The notes: a model not told the origin generated them from the sequence alone. A DNA stretch of 64,000 nucleotides from Scopulibacillus_A cellulosilyticus (GCF_042665295.1 NZ_JBHTCO010000013.1:62001-126000); one strand, 5' to 3'. Shown: positions 1 through 8,580, numbered from the stretch's first letter. A program made the numbers and translations.

Positions 1-214
1 TTGCGATTTCACAGTTAAGCGCCATTGCCGCTCTCATGGCAAATTCAACGGCTTGCTTGTTTAAAACAGGCAAGACGCCAGGGTGGCCTAAGCAAATTGG
101 GCATGTATGCGTGTTAGGCGGCGCGCCGAATTCTGTTGAACAGCCGCAGAAGATTTTTGAATTTGTTTTTAGTTCTACGTGAACCTCAAGACCGATAATT
201 GTTTCAAAGTTCAT
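1..214 (-). CDS. gatB: Aspartyl/glutamyl-tRNA amidotransferase subunit B, N-terminal part
   Basis: Partial gene, cut by the left edge of the window; only about 71 N-terminal residues are present. The start MNFETIIGLEVHVELK and the following TCPICLGHPGVLPVLN are characteristic of GatB. GatB binds misacylated Glu-tRNA(Gln) or Asp-tRNA(Asn) and amidates it with ammonia supplied by GatA. The ATG overlaps the gatA stop codon (TAATG), so translation is probably coupled. It is the third gene of gatC-gatA-gatB, transcribed leftward. Confidence 0.95.
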   Translation of the reverse strand, partial: MNFETIIGLEVHVELKTNSKIFCGCSTEFGAPPNTHTCPICLGHPGVLPVLNKQAVEFAMRAAMALNCEIA

Positions 215-1674
215 TAGTCCCTCACCCCTTTAAGCTCAGGCTTCAGCCCATGATTAGCTGCTTGTTCATAGGCATGGGCTGTACGATAGATCGTTCCTTC
301 ATCAAATGGTTTGCCGATGATTTGCAGGCCTGCCGGCAGACCGTTGACGAGACCGCACGGCACACTGATTGCCGGTACGCCTGCAAGGTTAACAGGAATG
401 GTTAAAATATCATTGGCATACATTGTTAATGGATCATCGATTTTTTCTCCGATTTTAAAGGCAGGCGTCGGCGTTGTCGGACCGACAATGACATCATATT
501 TCTCAAAAACTTTTTCAAAGTCTTGCTTAATCAATGTCCGGACCTGCTGCGCTTTTTTATAGTAAGCATCATAATAGCCGGAGCTTAACGCAAACGTTCC
601 GAGCATGATCCGGCGTTTCACTTCATCTCCAAAGCCTTCGCTTCTTGTTTTCTTATACATTTCTAAAAGATTGTCAGCTTCCGCGCGGACACCGTAGCGG
701 ACACCGTCAAAACGGGCGAGGTTCGCTGAAGCTTCAGATGAAGCAATAATATAGTAGGCAGCTACTGCGTATTTAGAATAAGGCAGGGAAACTTCTTCCC
801 AAGTTGCGCCAAGGGCTTCCAATTGCTTCAAGGCAGTGATGACACTGTCTTTGATGGCAGGATCAACGCCTTCACCCAAATATTCCTTCGGTACAGCGAT
901 CTTTAAGCCTTTGATATCGCCGGTAAGGTTAGAAGCAAAGTCTGGTACATCCACATTGGCGGATGTGGAATCATACTTGTCATGACCGGAAATAGCTTGC
1001 ATAAGATATGCATTGTCTTCTACTGTTCTTGTAATCGGGCCGATTTGGTCAAGAGAAGATGCAAAGGCTACAAGTCCGAAACGCGACACACGGCCATAAG
1101 TTGGCTTCATGCCGACAACACCGCAGAAAGAAGCCGGTTGGCGAATGGAGCCGCCGGTATCTGATCCAAGCGCGAACAATACTTCCCCTGCTGCAACAGA
1201 TGCCGCAGAACCGCCGCTTGAACCGCCTGGCACGCGGTCAAGATCCCATGGGTTTCTTGTTACTTGGAAACCGGAGTTTTCGTTTGATGAACCCATAGCA
1301 AATTCATCCATATTCAATTTTCCGATAATAATCCCTTGCTGATCTTTGATTTTATGAATCACCGTCGCATCATGCATCGGCTCGAAATTCGCTAACAACT
1401 GGCTTGAACAAGTTGTCCTCAAACCTTTTGTAACGATGTTATCTTTAATACCGATAGGCATACCGTACAATGGCGCGTCTTCGCTTACGCCTTTTTCGTC
1501 CAAAGCCTTTGCTTCGCGGAGCGCTTCCTCTTGATTAAGTGTCAAAAATGCTTTAATTTCTCCGTCAACTTCACTGATACGCTTGTACGATTCATTGACA
1601 AGGTCAGTGAACGAAATGTTTTTATTATGTATTTGATCTTTCAGTCGAACGAGTCCTTGATCAAATAATGACAT
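214..1674 (-). CDS. gatA: Aspartyl/glutamyl-tRNA amidotransferase subunit A
   Basis: 486 residues, full length for GatA. It is the glutaminase subunit that releases ammonia for tRNA-dependent Gln/Asn formation. The amidase signature is visible around residues 150-185: a GGSSGGSAASVAAG glycine/serine loop followed by GSDTGGSIRQPASFCG, which contains the Ser-cisSer-Lys catalytic elements. The start ATG has a strong AAAGGAGGG ribosome binding site about 7 nt upstream. It follows gatC after a spacer of about 95 bp and overlaps gatB by one base. Confidence 0.97.
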   Translation of the reverse strand: MSLFDQGLVRLKDQIHNKNISFTDLVNESYKRISEVDGEIKAFLTLNQEEALREAKALDEKGVSEDAPLYGMPIGIKDNIVTKGLRTTCSSQLLANFEPMHDATVIHKIKDQQGIIIGKLNMDEFAMGSSNENSGFQVTRNPWDLDRVPGGSSGGSAASVAAGEVLFALGSDTGGSIRQPASFCGVVGMKPTYGRVSRFGLVAFASSLDQIGPITRTVEDNAYLMQAISGHDKYDSTSANVDVPDFASNLTGDIKGLKIAVPKEYLGEGVDPAIKDSVITALKQLEALGATWEEVSLPYSKYAVAAYYIIASSEASANLARFDGVRYGVRAEADNLLEMYKKTRSEGFGDEVKRRIMLGTFALSSGYYDAYYKKAQQVRTLIKQDFEKVFEKYDVIVGPTTPTPAFKIGEKIDDPLTMYANDILTIPVNLAGVPAISVPCGLVNGLPAGLQIIGKPFDEGTIYRTAHAYEQAANHGLKPELKGVRD

Positions 1675-1695
1675 GCCATTCCCTCCTTTATTTCT

Positions 1696-1762
1696 TGTTC
1701 AAAAAATAGACAAACAGAGCCCGGCATCCGAAGGCCGTTTTTCCGTACCTTTTAAACAACTT
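1696..1762. repeat. Degenerate family-A inverted repeat between gatC and gatA
   Basis: The ends TTGTTCAAAAAA and CCTTTTAAACAA are imperfect inverted copies of each other and match the ends of the better-preserved family-A elements (for example 31286-31361 and 46660-46719). The interior contains GGCATCCGAAGGCCG. Degenerate, so the membership is tentative. Confidence 0.4.
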
Positions 1763-1769
1763 CCTCTTT

Positions 1770-2069
1770 TTACTCTTGTTCCAATACTGCTGGAACTTTA
1801 ACTTGACCGTTTTGTTGATCCGGTGCATTTTTTAATGCTTCTTCACGAGTCAGCCATTCACGGGAGATATCTTCACGAAGGACGTTAGATATGTCTAATA
1901 CGTGGGTAGTCGGTTCAACTCCGCTTGTATCTAACTCATTTAACTGTTCGGCAAAATCTATAATATCACCGAGCTGGCTTGTAAATGTTTCCACTTCTTC
2001 GTCTGTAAATGAAAGTCTTGCCAGATTAGCAACGTGCTTAACTTGTTCTTTTGTAATCTTTTGACCCAT
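1770..2069 (-). CDS. gatC: Aspartyl/glutamyl-tRNA amidotransferase subunit C
   Basis: 99 residues, the usual size of GatC, the small belt protein that holds GatA and GatB together. The sequence MGQKITKEQVKHVANLARLSF and the FTSQLGDIIDFAEQLNELDT stretch are typical. The start chosen is the ATG at 2069 because GGAGGTGA lies 4 nt upstream; the frame stays open to 2114 but that upstream start has no such site. First gene of the gat operon. Confidence 0.96.
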   Translation of the reverse strand: MGQKITKEQVKHVANLARLSFTDEEVETFTSQLGDIIDFAEQLNELDTSGVEPTTHVLDISNVLREDISREWLTREEALKNAPDQQNGQVKVPAVLEQE

Positions 2070-2104
2070 CTTGTCACCTCCAAAAACGCTCATGCAATAA
2101 TTAG

Positions 2105-2134
2105 ATGATACCAAAATCCCGTATATTAAAGCAA
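2105..2134 (-). promoter_or_regulatory. Candidate sigma-A promoter of gatCAB
   Basis: On the minus strand TTGCTT (-35) and TATCAT (-10) are separated by 18 bp, about 35 bp upstream of the gatC ribosome binding site. Prediction from sequence only; the -35 is weak. Confidence 0.4.
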
Positions 2135-2338
2135 TAGAGAGAAAAAGGCATTCGCTTATTTGGCGTTTTAAATGCTCTTTCCTTTAAAATAGCCAATTAT
2201 AGGAAACCCCTTATCAGAATGTAAGAAAATCTCACATAAAAAAAGATATTGATTAAACAACATGATATAGTAAGAATTAATTTATTCAAAAAATTTTAAG
2301 AAAAAATTCTGCAATCAAAATGTGAGGTTTGACTGACG

Positions 2339-2839
2339 ATGATAAGAAACGCAAATGAAAAAGATCTTGCCCCGATATTAGATATTTATAATGATGCCAT
2401 TATCAATACAACGGCGGTTTATGATTACGAACCGCATACCATTGAAGAAAGAATTGTTTGGTTTCGGGAGAAGAAAAAAGACAATTTGCCTGTCTTAGTC
2501 TTTGAGGAAGAGGGCAAAGTGGCCGGCTTTGCAACATTCGGTCCGTTTAGACCCCGCCCTGCTTATCAATATACCATTGAGCATTCTGTTTATGTGCATA
2601 AGAATTACAGAAAAAAAGGGATTGGGACCGCTTTGTTAAAAGAAATCATTCGAATAGCCAAAGAGCAAAAATACGCGACGCTTGTCGCCGGCATAGATGC
2701 CTTAAATGAAAAAAGCATAAAAATACATGAGAGATTAGGTTTTACTCATTGCGGAACGATACAAAACGCCGGATATAAATTTGACAAATGGCTTAGTCTC
2801 GTTTTTTATCAATTGGATTTGAGAGGTTCCAAAGTTTAA
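2339..2839 (+). CDS. GNAT family N-acetyltransferase (Pat/YwnH-like)
   Basis: 166 residues. The N-terminal IRNANEKDLAPILDIYNDAI and the acetyl-CoA loop YRKKGIGTALL (around residues 99-109), followed by NEKSIKIHERLGF, are typical of the phosphinothricin-acetyltransferase-like branch of GNAT enzymes, which acetylate amino-acid-like amines using acetyl-CoA in the cytoplasm. The substrate cannot be told from sequence. It stands alone on the plus strand, divergent from gatC, with GAGG 12-15 nt upstream of the ATG, and ends at a bidirectional terminator. Family assignment is firm; the function is only a class. Confidence 0.85.
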   Translation: MIRNANEKDLAPILDIYNDAIINTTAVYDYEPHTIEERIVWFREKKKDNLPVLVFEEEGKVAGFATFGPFRPRPAYQYTIEHSVYVHKNYRKKGIGTALLKEIIRIAKEQKYATLVAGIDALNEKSIKIHERLGFTHCGTIQNAGYKFDKWLSLVFYQLDLRGSKV

Positions 2840-2855
2840 AATAATGATAAAATAG

Positions 2856-2898
2856 AAATACTTTCAGGCTGATAAAAATGGCGGCCTGAAAGTATTTT
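2856..2898. terminator. Bidirectional intrinsic terminator
   Basis: A 13-bp perfect stem AAATACTTTCAGG / CCTGAAAGTATTT with a 16-nt loop, and T-rich sequence on both sides. It serves the plus-strand acetyltransferase and the minus-strand ABC transporter ATPase that converge here. Confidence 0.85.
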
Positions 2899-2902
2899 AA
2901 CC

Positions 2903-3643
2903 TTATTGTTCTATCCGGTTCAGGAATTGTTTTGTCCGTTCATGCCGAGTATGCTCAAAGACATCGTTAGGACTGCCATGTTCAACGATATTGCCATTAT
3001 CGATAAAAATCACTTCGTCGGCAACATCGCGGGCGAAGCTCATCTCATGTGTCACAACAACCATTGTCATGCCTTCCTCTGATAAATCTTTCATGACTTT
3101 TAAGACGTCACTGACAAGTTCAGGGTCAAGCGCGGAAGTCGGTTCATCAAATAACAGCACTTCCGGGCCCATCGCCATCGCCCTGGCAATGCCGACCCGC
3201 TGTTGCTGTCCGCCTGAAAGCTGATGCGGATATTTATCCACATGATTGCTTAATCCGACTTTCTCAAGCAGTGCTAGGCCAGTTTCACGGGCTTCTTCTT
3301 TTGATTTTCCTTGGACAATAACCGGTCCTTCCATGACATTTTCTAAGGCTGTCTTATGAGGGAATAAATTATAAGACTGAAAAACCATGCCTGACTGCTT
3401 GCGAAAGCGTGTTTTTACTTTTTCATTTATTTTTTGCCCTTTAAAGGCCAATTTTTCCTTTCCGAGTTCAATCGTTCCGCTGTCAGGAATCTCAAGCAAA
3501 TTTAAGCACCTTAAAAAAGTTGTTTTTCCCGATCCCGACGGCCCGATGATAACGGCTGTTGTCCCTTTATCAACATTTAAGCTAATATCTTTCAGAACCT
3601 CATGTTGATCAAACTTTTTAGATAAGTTCTCAATTCGAATCAT
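2903..3643 (-). CDS. tcyC: Amino-acid (cystine-type) ABC transporter ATP-binding protein
   Basis: 246 residues, normal for polar amino-acid importers. Walker A GPSGSGKTT (around residues 34-42), Q-loop VFQSYNLFPHKTALENV, signature LSGGQQQRVGIARAM and Walker B VLLFDEPTSALDPE followed by the H-loop THEMSFARDVAD are all visible. It energises import by the permease encoded just upstream (15 bp away) and the lipoprotein before that. The TcyC assignment rests mainly on the TcyA-like binding protein; a GlnQ-type substrate is the alternative. Confidence 0.85.
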   Translation of the reverse strand: MIRIENLSKKFDQHEVLKDISLNVDKGTTAVIIGPSGSGKTTFLRCLNLLEIPDSGTIELGKEKLAFKGQKINEKVKTRFRKQSGMVFQSYNLFPHKTALENVMEGPVIVQGKSKEEARETGLALLEKVGLSNHVDKYPHQLSGGQQQRVGIARAMAMGPEVLLFDEPTSALDPELVSDVLKVMKDLSEEGMTMVVVTHEMSFARDVADEVIFIDNGNIVEHGSPNDVFEHTRHERTKQFLNRIEQ

Positions 3644-3658
3644 AATGATTCACTCCTG

Positions 3659-4336
3659 TTATTTAGCCACATGCTTTTCAAAATGTTTTTCAACATAGCC
3701 TTGTAAATAGGTTAAGATGGTACAAAAAATAAGATATACGAATGCCACTTCGATATACATCCAGAGCGGCTCATAATTGACCGAAGCGATTTGCTGTCCT
3801 TCCCGGAATAATTCCGTCAAAGTGATGGTTGCGGCAAGCGATGTATCCTTAATTAAGCCGATAAATGAGTTGCCTAAAGGCGGAATAGATACGCGGGCAG
3901 CCTGCGGGATTATGATCCTTCTCATCGCTTGACGTTTTGTCATGCTGATAGAATAGGCCGCCTCCCATTGGCCTTTATCAATTGATTTAATCGCTGCACG
4001 AATAATTTCTGAATTATATGCCCCCATATTTAATGTAAAACCAATAACAGCTGCAACAAATGGACTGAGTGTAAGCCCTATGCTCGGCAGACCGTAGAAA
4101 AGGATAAATAATTGAACTAAAAGCGGTGTGCCGCGAAAAATCCAAACATAAAATCTTGCAATTAAATCAAGTAATCTAAAACGGGAAAGTCTGGCCATTG
4201 CAGTTAATAATCCTAAAATAAGACCAAGTATAAATGTAATTAATGTAAGCGGGATTGTAATCAGCAATCCCGCTTTAAGAATAGGCCAAAATGATGTAAT
4301 TAATAAATGTATAACTGTGCTTGTACGATCGTCCAT
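3659..4336 (-). CDS. tcyB: Amino-acid (cystine-type) ABC transporter permease
   Basis: 225 residues, membrane-spanning permease of the polar amino-acid family (HisMQ type). The coupling EAA-loop is seen in GQWEAAYSISMTKRQAMRRIIIPQA, and the RGTPLLVQLFILFYGLP segment is a family hallmark. About five hydrophobic segments. The ATG has AAGGTGG upstream. It lies 12 bp downstream of the binding-protein gene and 15 bp upstream of the ATPase gene, so the three form one transcription unit. Confidence 0.86.
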   Translation of the reverse strand: MDDRTSTVIHLLITSFWPILKAGLLITIPLTLITFILGLILGLLTAMARLSRFRLLDLIARFYVWIFRGTPLLVQLFILFYGLPSIGLTLSPFVAAVIGFTLNMGAYNSEIIRAAIKSIDKGQWEAAYSISMTKRQAMRRIIIPQAARVSIPPLGNSFIGLIKDTSLAATITLTELFREGQQIASVNYEPLWMYIEVAFVYLIFCTILTYLQGYVEKHFEKHVAK

Positions 4337-4348
4337 TGGGCATCCACC

Positions 4349-5167
4349 TTATTTAGAGACGTCTGTACCAAAATATTTTTTCGATATTTTTAAGTAAGTG
4401 CCGTCTTTCTTCATATCTGCTAAAGCTTTATTGACTTTTTTGACCAGCTCGCCGCTGTTCTTTCTGAACATCAACCCGTTTTGCGTGGCGTTATTAATTT
4501 TATCAACAACTTTGATTGGTACATCCGGGCGGCGCTTCTTCAAATCAAGGTAAGATAAATTATCATTGATCGTTCCATCAACACGATTAGATGTTAACAA
4601 GTCTACCGCATCGTTAAAGCCGTCAACAGATGTAATTTTTGCACCATGCTGTTTTGCAATTTTATACAAGTTGCTCGTCAGTGATTGTGCAAATGTTTTT
4701 CCCTTTATATCATTAAAGCTTTTAATTGTATGATTATCTTTACGAACGATTAACACTGCACGAGAAGCAATATATGGTGACGAAAAGTCATACTTTTGTT
4801 TTCTTTGGTTCGTAATGGCCACTTCATTAGCTACCATATCAAACCGTTTGTCATCAAGACCGGCGATCATGCCGTCCCACTTCGTTTCAACAAACTTCGG
4901 CTTAACACCTAACCGTTTGGCAACTTCTTTGGCAATATCAACATCAAAACCTGTAAGATTGCCGTTTTTATCATGATATGTAAACGGCGGGTATGTACCT
5001 TCTGTCCCGATGGTCAGCACGCCTTTGCTTTTTACTTGGTTGTATAAAGAACCTGAAGTATTATTCGTGCCTTTTTTTGATTGATCGGATTGTTTATTTG
5101 CAGTACCGCAAGCGGCTAGCATCGAGATTAATAAAATTGATACTAAGACCGTCATGACTTTTTTCAA
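4349..5167 (-). CDS. tcyA: Cystine-type ABC transporter substrate-binding lipoprotein
   Basis: 272 residues from the chosen TTG start. The signal peptide ends in a lipobox (MLAAC), so the protein should be a membrane-anchored lipoprotein. The mature part is an SBP_bac_3 bi-lobed fold: GVLTIGTEGTYPPFTYHD, LTGFDVDIAKEVAKRLG and AQSLTSN match the B. subtilis TcyA subgroup that binds L-cystine. TTG at 5167 is preferred because AGGAG lies 8 nt upstream; the in-frame GTG at 5176 overlaps that site. First gene of the operon. Confidence 0.83.
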   Translation of the reverse strand: MKKVMTVLVSILLISMLAACGTANKQSDQSKKGTNNTSGSLYNQVKSKGVLTIGTEGTYPPFTYHDKNGNLTGFDVDIAKEVAKRLGVKPKFVETKWDGMIAGLDDKRFDMVANEVAITNQRKQKYDFSSPYIASRAVLIVRKDNHTIKSFNDIKGKTFAQSLTSNLYKIAKQHGAKITSVDGFNDAVDLLTSNRVDGTINDNLSYLDLKKRRPDVPIKVVDKINNATQNGLMFRKNSGELVKKVNKALADMKKDGTYLKISKKYFGTDVSK

Positions 5168-5226
5168 TTTAATCACTCCTAAATTTATTTTCTATAAAGT
5201 TGATGAGATTACTAGGAATTGTTTTT

Positions 5227-5255
5227 ATTCTACTTATACCCTCATATTTAGTCAA
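5227..5255 (-). promoter_or_regulatory. Predicted sigma-A promoter of the tcyABC-like operon
   Basis: Minus strand TTGACT (-35), 17-bp spacer, TAGAAT (-10), about 50 bp upstream of the lipoprotein start. Good match to consensus; the repressor site, if any, was not identified. Confidence 0.6.
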
Positions 5256-5323
5256 GATTTTTTTAACATATTGTTTTTATATTTTTATCGTTCCTATTTA
5301 TACCGATACTATGCAATTTTCAT

Positions 5324-5508
5324 TAAAGAAAACTTGCCGATTGGCAAGCTTGAAAGGTGTAGACAAAGGCCGAGTACTCCAGAGCACAAGTCTCGCTGAC
5401 TCACTGCGTTCGCAGTCTTGCTTTGTTGAACTTATACTTTATACCTAAAATTGGCCCTTACGCCGAATTATCAACATCACTGCCAATTTATACTTTCTTA
5501 AAGTGTGA
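5324..5508 (+). repeat. Family-B dispersed repeat, full-length copy with internal insertion
   Basis: Begins TTAAAGAAAACTTGCCGATT and runs to TTTATACTTTCTTAAAGTGT. Both ends and the middle (TTATACTTTATACCTAAAAT) align with the copy at 60629-60762. This copy carries about 50 extra bases in its centre, including a GACTCACTGCGTTCGCAGTC hairpin. Within the 403-bp gap between tcyA and rocR this repeat is the main content, along with the tcyA promoter and a terminator. It has no coding potential. Confidence 0.7.
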
Positions 5509-5510
5509 AT

Positions 5511-5541
5511 AAGCCTTTTTGCAATTGCAAAAAGGCTTTTT
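5511..5541. terminator. Intrinsic terminator at the 3' side of rocR
   Basis: A perfect palindrome AAGCCTTTTTGCAA / TTGCAAAAAGGCTT followed by T-rich DNA. The T-run is better on the plus strand (end of the family-B element) than on the minus strand, where it would end rocR transcripts. Confidence 0.65.
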
Positions 5542-5579
5542 AATTAAACGTTTGTTTAAGTTCTTAAATAGCGTTTATT

Positions 5580-6986
5580 TTATATACCGAATTTTTTGAG
5601 GCGGTATTGAAGACTTTGCCTGCTTATACCGAGAACATCTGCTGTCCGTGAAATATTATGGCCGTTTTCTGAAAGAATTTGTTGGATATAAAGCTTCTCT
5701 ACTTCATCAATTTTATCTTTTAATGCTTTTGAATCATGGTTTTTTTCAGATACTAGGTCAGCTCTGTTTGAAGGCATTTGTTCATTATTTATTTGTCTTT
5801 TTTTACGAATTCTCATCGGTAAATGAGTGTCTGTGATCAATTCTTCATCGACAATGAGATTCATTGTCCCTTCTATCAAATGTTCCAATTCCCTTACATT
5901 ACCCGGCCAATCATGTTGGAAAAGAAGTTGTTTCACCTCACCGCTGACACCGGTTACATTCATTTGAAAAAGGGTATTATACTTTTCTATGAAATGTTCA
6001 ACGAGCAGTTCAATATCTTCCTTTCTATCTTTTAACGGCGGAATAAACAAAGTAACAACGCTTAGCCGGTAGTATAAGTCTTTTCTTAGATGTCCGTTTG
6101 AAATAGCTTCAACAGGGTCCTCATTAATTGTAGCGATAATCCGGACATCAACTTCTTTATCTTTTGTATCGCCAACCCGTCTGACTGTTTTATCTTGGAT
6201 GACTCTCAGCAATTTGGCCTGAAGTCCCGGGTTCAGCGAGTTGATTTCATCCAATAACAATGTGCCGCCATTGGCTTGTTCAAACAGCCCCGGACTATCC
6301 ACAGCGCCTGTAAAAGCACCTTTTTTTGTACCAAACAGAAGGCTTTCTATTAAACTATCAGGAATCGCTGCGCAATTTTGTGAGATAAACGGCGCTTGAG
6401 ACCGGTTGCTTCCGTTATGAATACTTTGGGCAAACAACTCTTTGCCAGTGCCTGTTTCGCCTACAAGCAATACGGATGAAGATGTTCTCGTCGCCCTTTT
6501 TGCTTCGTCAATGACCTCAGAAATAGCCTCACTTTCACCAATAATTTGGTCGAAAGTAAATTTAGTATTTCGCTTTTTCAGTACGTTTTCTTTAATTACA
6601 CGTTCCAATTTTGTAACATCACTGGCAATCTCAACCGCCCATGTCTTACCGCTTTCTACTGTTATGGGAAAGGTGTTGTTAATGGTTGTAATTTCCTTGT
6701 CTCTATTATTATAGTATGTTTGTTTGACGTTTCTCGTTGCTTTTCCGTTCTTTAAGGCGTCAAGCAGTGTGCTGTCTGCATCATTTTCAAATTTAAAGAC
6801 ATCAAGTATATCTTTATCAAGTACATCATCACGATCCATTGCTTCGATTTCCGTCATTTTTTGGTTGTATACAATCGTCTTGCCTTCCTCGTTAATGACA
6901 TGGATCCCGACGTCAATTTCATCCAGCAGTTTTTTATATAAATCATTCATATCGTTTAAAGTTTCAAGCGTTTTATTTATTGCCAA
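5580..6986 (-). CDS. rocR: Sigma-54-dependent activator of arginine catabolism (RocR)
   Basis: 468 residues. N-terminal PAS-like sensor (about 15-125; GIHVINEEGKTIVYNQKM), AAA+ domain (about 150-375) with Walker A GETGTGKE, the sigma-54 contact loop in the variant form GTKKGAFTGAV, Walker B GGTLLLDEIN, and a C-terminal Fis-type helix-turn-helix (NISRTADVLGISRQSLQYRLK). RocR senses ornithine or citrulline and drives roc operons with SigL RNA polymerase. It is divergent from rocD, whose promoter is sigma-54 type. Start is TTG with GGAGGG upstream. Identity as RocR rather than another PAS activator is supported by the adjoining rocD and rocF. Confidence 0.88.
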   Translation of the reverse strand: MAINKTLETLNDMNDLYKKLLDEIDVGIHVINEEGKTIVYNQKMTEIEAMDRDDVLDKDILDVFKFENDADSTLLDALKNGKATRNVKQTYYNNRDKEITTINNTFPITVESGKTWAVEIASDVTKLERVIKENVLKKRNTKFTFDQIIGESEAISEVIDEAKRATRTSSSVLLVGETGTGKELFAQSIHNGSNRSQAPFISQNCAAIPDSLIESLLFGTKKGAFTGAVDSPGLFEQANGGTLLLDEINSLNPGLQAKLLRVIQDKTVRRVGDTKDKEVDVRIIATINEDPVEAISNGHLRKDLYYRLSVVTLFIPPLKDRKEDIELLVEHFIEKYNTLFQMNVTGVSGEVKQLLFQHDWPGNVRELEHLIEGTMNLIVDEELITDTHLPMRIRKKRQINNEQMPSNRADLVSEKNHDSKALKDKIDEVEKLYIQQILSENGHNISRTADVLGISRQSLQYRLKKFGI

Positions 6987-7007
6987 AAATAACCCTCCCT
7001 CTATATC

Positions 7008-7095
7008 ATTAAAGAAAACTTGGCTGGCGCCAAGCCTTAAAATCGGTACGGCTTCTACTCAAATCTGCCCCTAAGGAGCAAAGATATACTTTTAG
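7008..7095 (+). repeat. Family-B repeat, partial copy upstream of rocR
   Basis: CATTAAAGAAAACTTGG followed by CTGGCGCCAAGCCTTAAAA matches the left third of family B, with the core hairpin changed on both arms (TTGGC / GCCAA kept). The right part is diverged, ending near TATACTTTTAG. Confidence 0.6.
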
Positions 7096-7118
7096 TTTAA
7101 ACAAAATTTAGGCAAAAC

Positions 7119-7176
7119 GCAAAAATAATTTGCACACTTTTCATTCCAAATCGCACCGTGCGCAAAACTAATTGGC
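7119..7176 (+). promoter_or_regulatory. Two RocR-like upstream activating dyads
   Basis: Two inverted repeats of one design: GCAAA-AATAA-TTTGC at 7119-7133 (perfect) and GCAAA-ACTAA-TTGGC at 7162-7176 (one mismatch), 43 bp apart start to start. They lie 32-75 bp upstream of the -24 element of the rocD promoter, the usual place for enhancer sites of sigma-54 activators. RocR binding is inferred. Confidence 0.6.
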
Positions 7177-7207
7177 ACCTAAGCCCTTTTTAGCGGCTTT
7201 TTAAAGT

Positions 7208-7223
7208 TGGCATAAAAATTGCA
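7208..7223 (+). promoter_or_regulatory. Sigma-54 (SigL) promoter of rocD
   Basis: TGGCATA-AAAA-TTGCA fits the -24/-12 consensus TGGCAYR-N4-TTGCW at every defined position. It precedes rocD by about 145 bp and is divergent from the sigma-54 activator gene rocR. Confidence 0.85.
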
Positions 7224-7269
7224 TAATAGAAAGTTGTAAAAAGCTTAATCTTTACTAAGTTTTTTTGGA

Positions 7270-7333
7270 AGCTGTTCAAAAAGCTTTTATTAAAAATACA
7301 TTTAGCCCCCCAAGCTATGCTTTTTGAACAGCT
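7270..7333. repeat. Family-A inverted repeat in the rocD leader
   Basis: Perfect 15-bp terminal inverted repeats AGCTGTTCAAAAAGC / GCTTTTTGAACAGCT enclose 34 bp. It is transcribed as part of the 5' leader between the sigma-54 promoter and the rocD ribosome binding site (GGAGG at 7356-7360). Confidence 0.75.
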
Positions 7334-7367
7334 ATTTTTAATAAATCTTTATTTTGGAGGAATAAAA

Positions 7368-8570
7368 ATGACAACATCGGCAATCACTTCAAAAGAAATT
7401 ATTGATCAAACTTCCCGGTACGGTGCACATAACTATCATCCGCTTCCAATCGTCGTTTCAGAAGCAGACGGCGTTTGGGTTAAAGATCCTGAAGGCAAAA
7501 AATATATGGATATGTTAAGTGCTTATTCAGCTGTAAACCAAGGCCATAGACATCCAAAGATTATCCAAGCATTAAAAGATCAAGCAGATCGCGTGACTCT
7601 TACATCAAGAGCCTTTCATAATGACCAACTCGGCCCATGGTATGAAAAGGTGTCTAAATTAACAAATAAAGAAATGGTTCTGCCAATGAATACAGGCGCG
7701 GAAGCTGTTGAAACCGCTTTTAAAGCAGCGCGCCGCTGGGGATATGATAAGAAAGGCATAACCGCTGACCAAGCAGAAATCATCGCTTGCGAAGGAAACT
7801 TTCACGGCAGAACAATGACTGCTGTATCCCTTTCATCCGACGCTGAATATCAACGCGGATTCGGTCCGATGCTCCCGGGCATTAAGCTGATTCCTTACGG
7901 AGACATCGAAGCGTTAAAAGCAGCCATTACTCCGAATACAGCTGCGTTTTTAGTTGAACCTATTCAAGGTGAAGCCGGCATCGTCATTCCGCCTGAAGGC
8001 TTCTTGAAACAAGCTTCAGAGATATGTAAGGAAAATAACGTTCTATTTGTTGCGGACGAAATCCAAGCAGGCTTGGCTCGCTCTGGGAAAATGTTCGCCT
8101 GCGATTGGGAAGACGTTGAACCAGATGTCTATATTCTTGGCAAAGCACTCGGAGGCGGCGTCATGCCAATTTCTTGCGTAGCTGCAAATAAAGACATCCT
8201 TGGTGTTTTTGAACCCGGCTCCCACGGTTCGACATTCGGAGGCAACCCATTGGCTTGTGCTGTTTCAATTGCTGCGTTGGATGTTCTTATTGAAGAAAAA
8301 CTTGCAGATCGTTCCCAAGAACTCGGAAATTACTTTCAAGATAAATTAAAAGAAATAAAAAACCCTGTCATTAAAGAAGTACGCGGAAAAGGACTGTTTA
8401 TCGGAGTTGAATTAACTGAACCTGCCCGTCCTTATTGTGAGAAGCTGAAAGAAGAAGGTCTGCTCTGTAAAGAAACACATGACATGGTGATTCGCTTTGC
8501 ACCGCCGCTCGTTATTTCTAAAGAAGAACTTGATTGGGCAATCGAGAAAATTCATAATGTATTATCATAA
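7368..8570 (+). CDS. rocD: Ornithine aminotransferase
   Basis: 400 residues, typical length. Class-III aminotransferase that converts L-ornithine and 2-oxoglutarate to glutamate-5-semialdehyde and glutamate with PLP. The PLP region FVADEIQAGLARSGKMFA and the lysine motif VYILGKALGGGVMPISC are clear, as are NTGAEAVETAFKAARRWGY and NFHGRTMTAVSLS. The ATG at 7368 is chosen because of TTTTGGAGG upstream; the in-frame ATG at 7317 lies in a repeat without a binding site. Expression from a RocR/sigma-54 promoter is expected. Confidence 0.96.
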   Translation: MTTSAITSKEIIDQTSRYGAHNYHPLPIVVSEADGVWVKDPEGKKYMDMLSAYSAVNQGHRHPKIIQALKDQADRVTLTSRAFHNDQLGPWYEKVSKLTNKEMVLPMNTGAEAVETAFKAARRWGYDKKGITADQAEIIACEGNFHGRTMTAVSLSSDAEYQRGFGPMLPGIKLIPYGDIEALKAAITPNTAAFLVEPIQGEAGIVIPPEGFLKQASEICKENNVLFVADEIQAGLARSGKMFACDWEDVEPDVYILGKALGGGVMPISCVAANKDILGVFEPGSHGSTFGGNPLACAVSIAALDVLIEEKLADRSQELGNYFQDKLKEIKNPVIKEVRGKGLFIGVELTEPARPYCEKLKEEGLLCKETHDMVIRFAPPLVISKEELDWAIEKIHNVLS

Positions 8571-8580
8571 TTGCTTATAA

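Noticed and set aside
5380..5450. Possible tRNA-like fold in the insertion of the 5324 family-B copy
   Set aside because: GACTCACTGCGTTCGCAGTC gives one hairpin only; no acceptor stem, anticodon arm or TTCGAnTC pattern in the right order.
7270..7333. Attenuator or terminator in the rocD leader
   Set aside because: The inverted repeat lacks a following T-run and matches the ends of family A at unrelated loci, so a repeat element is the simpler reading.
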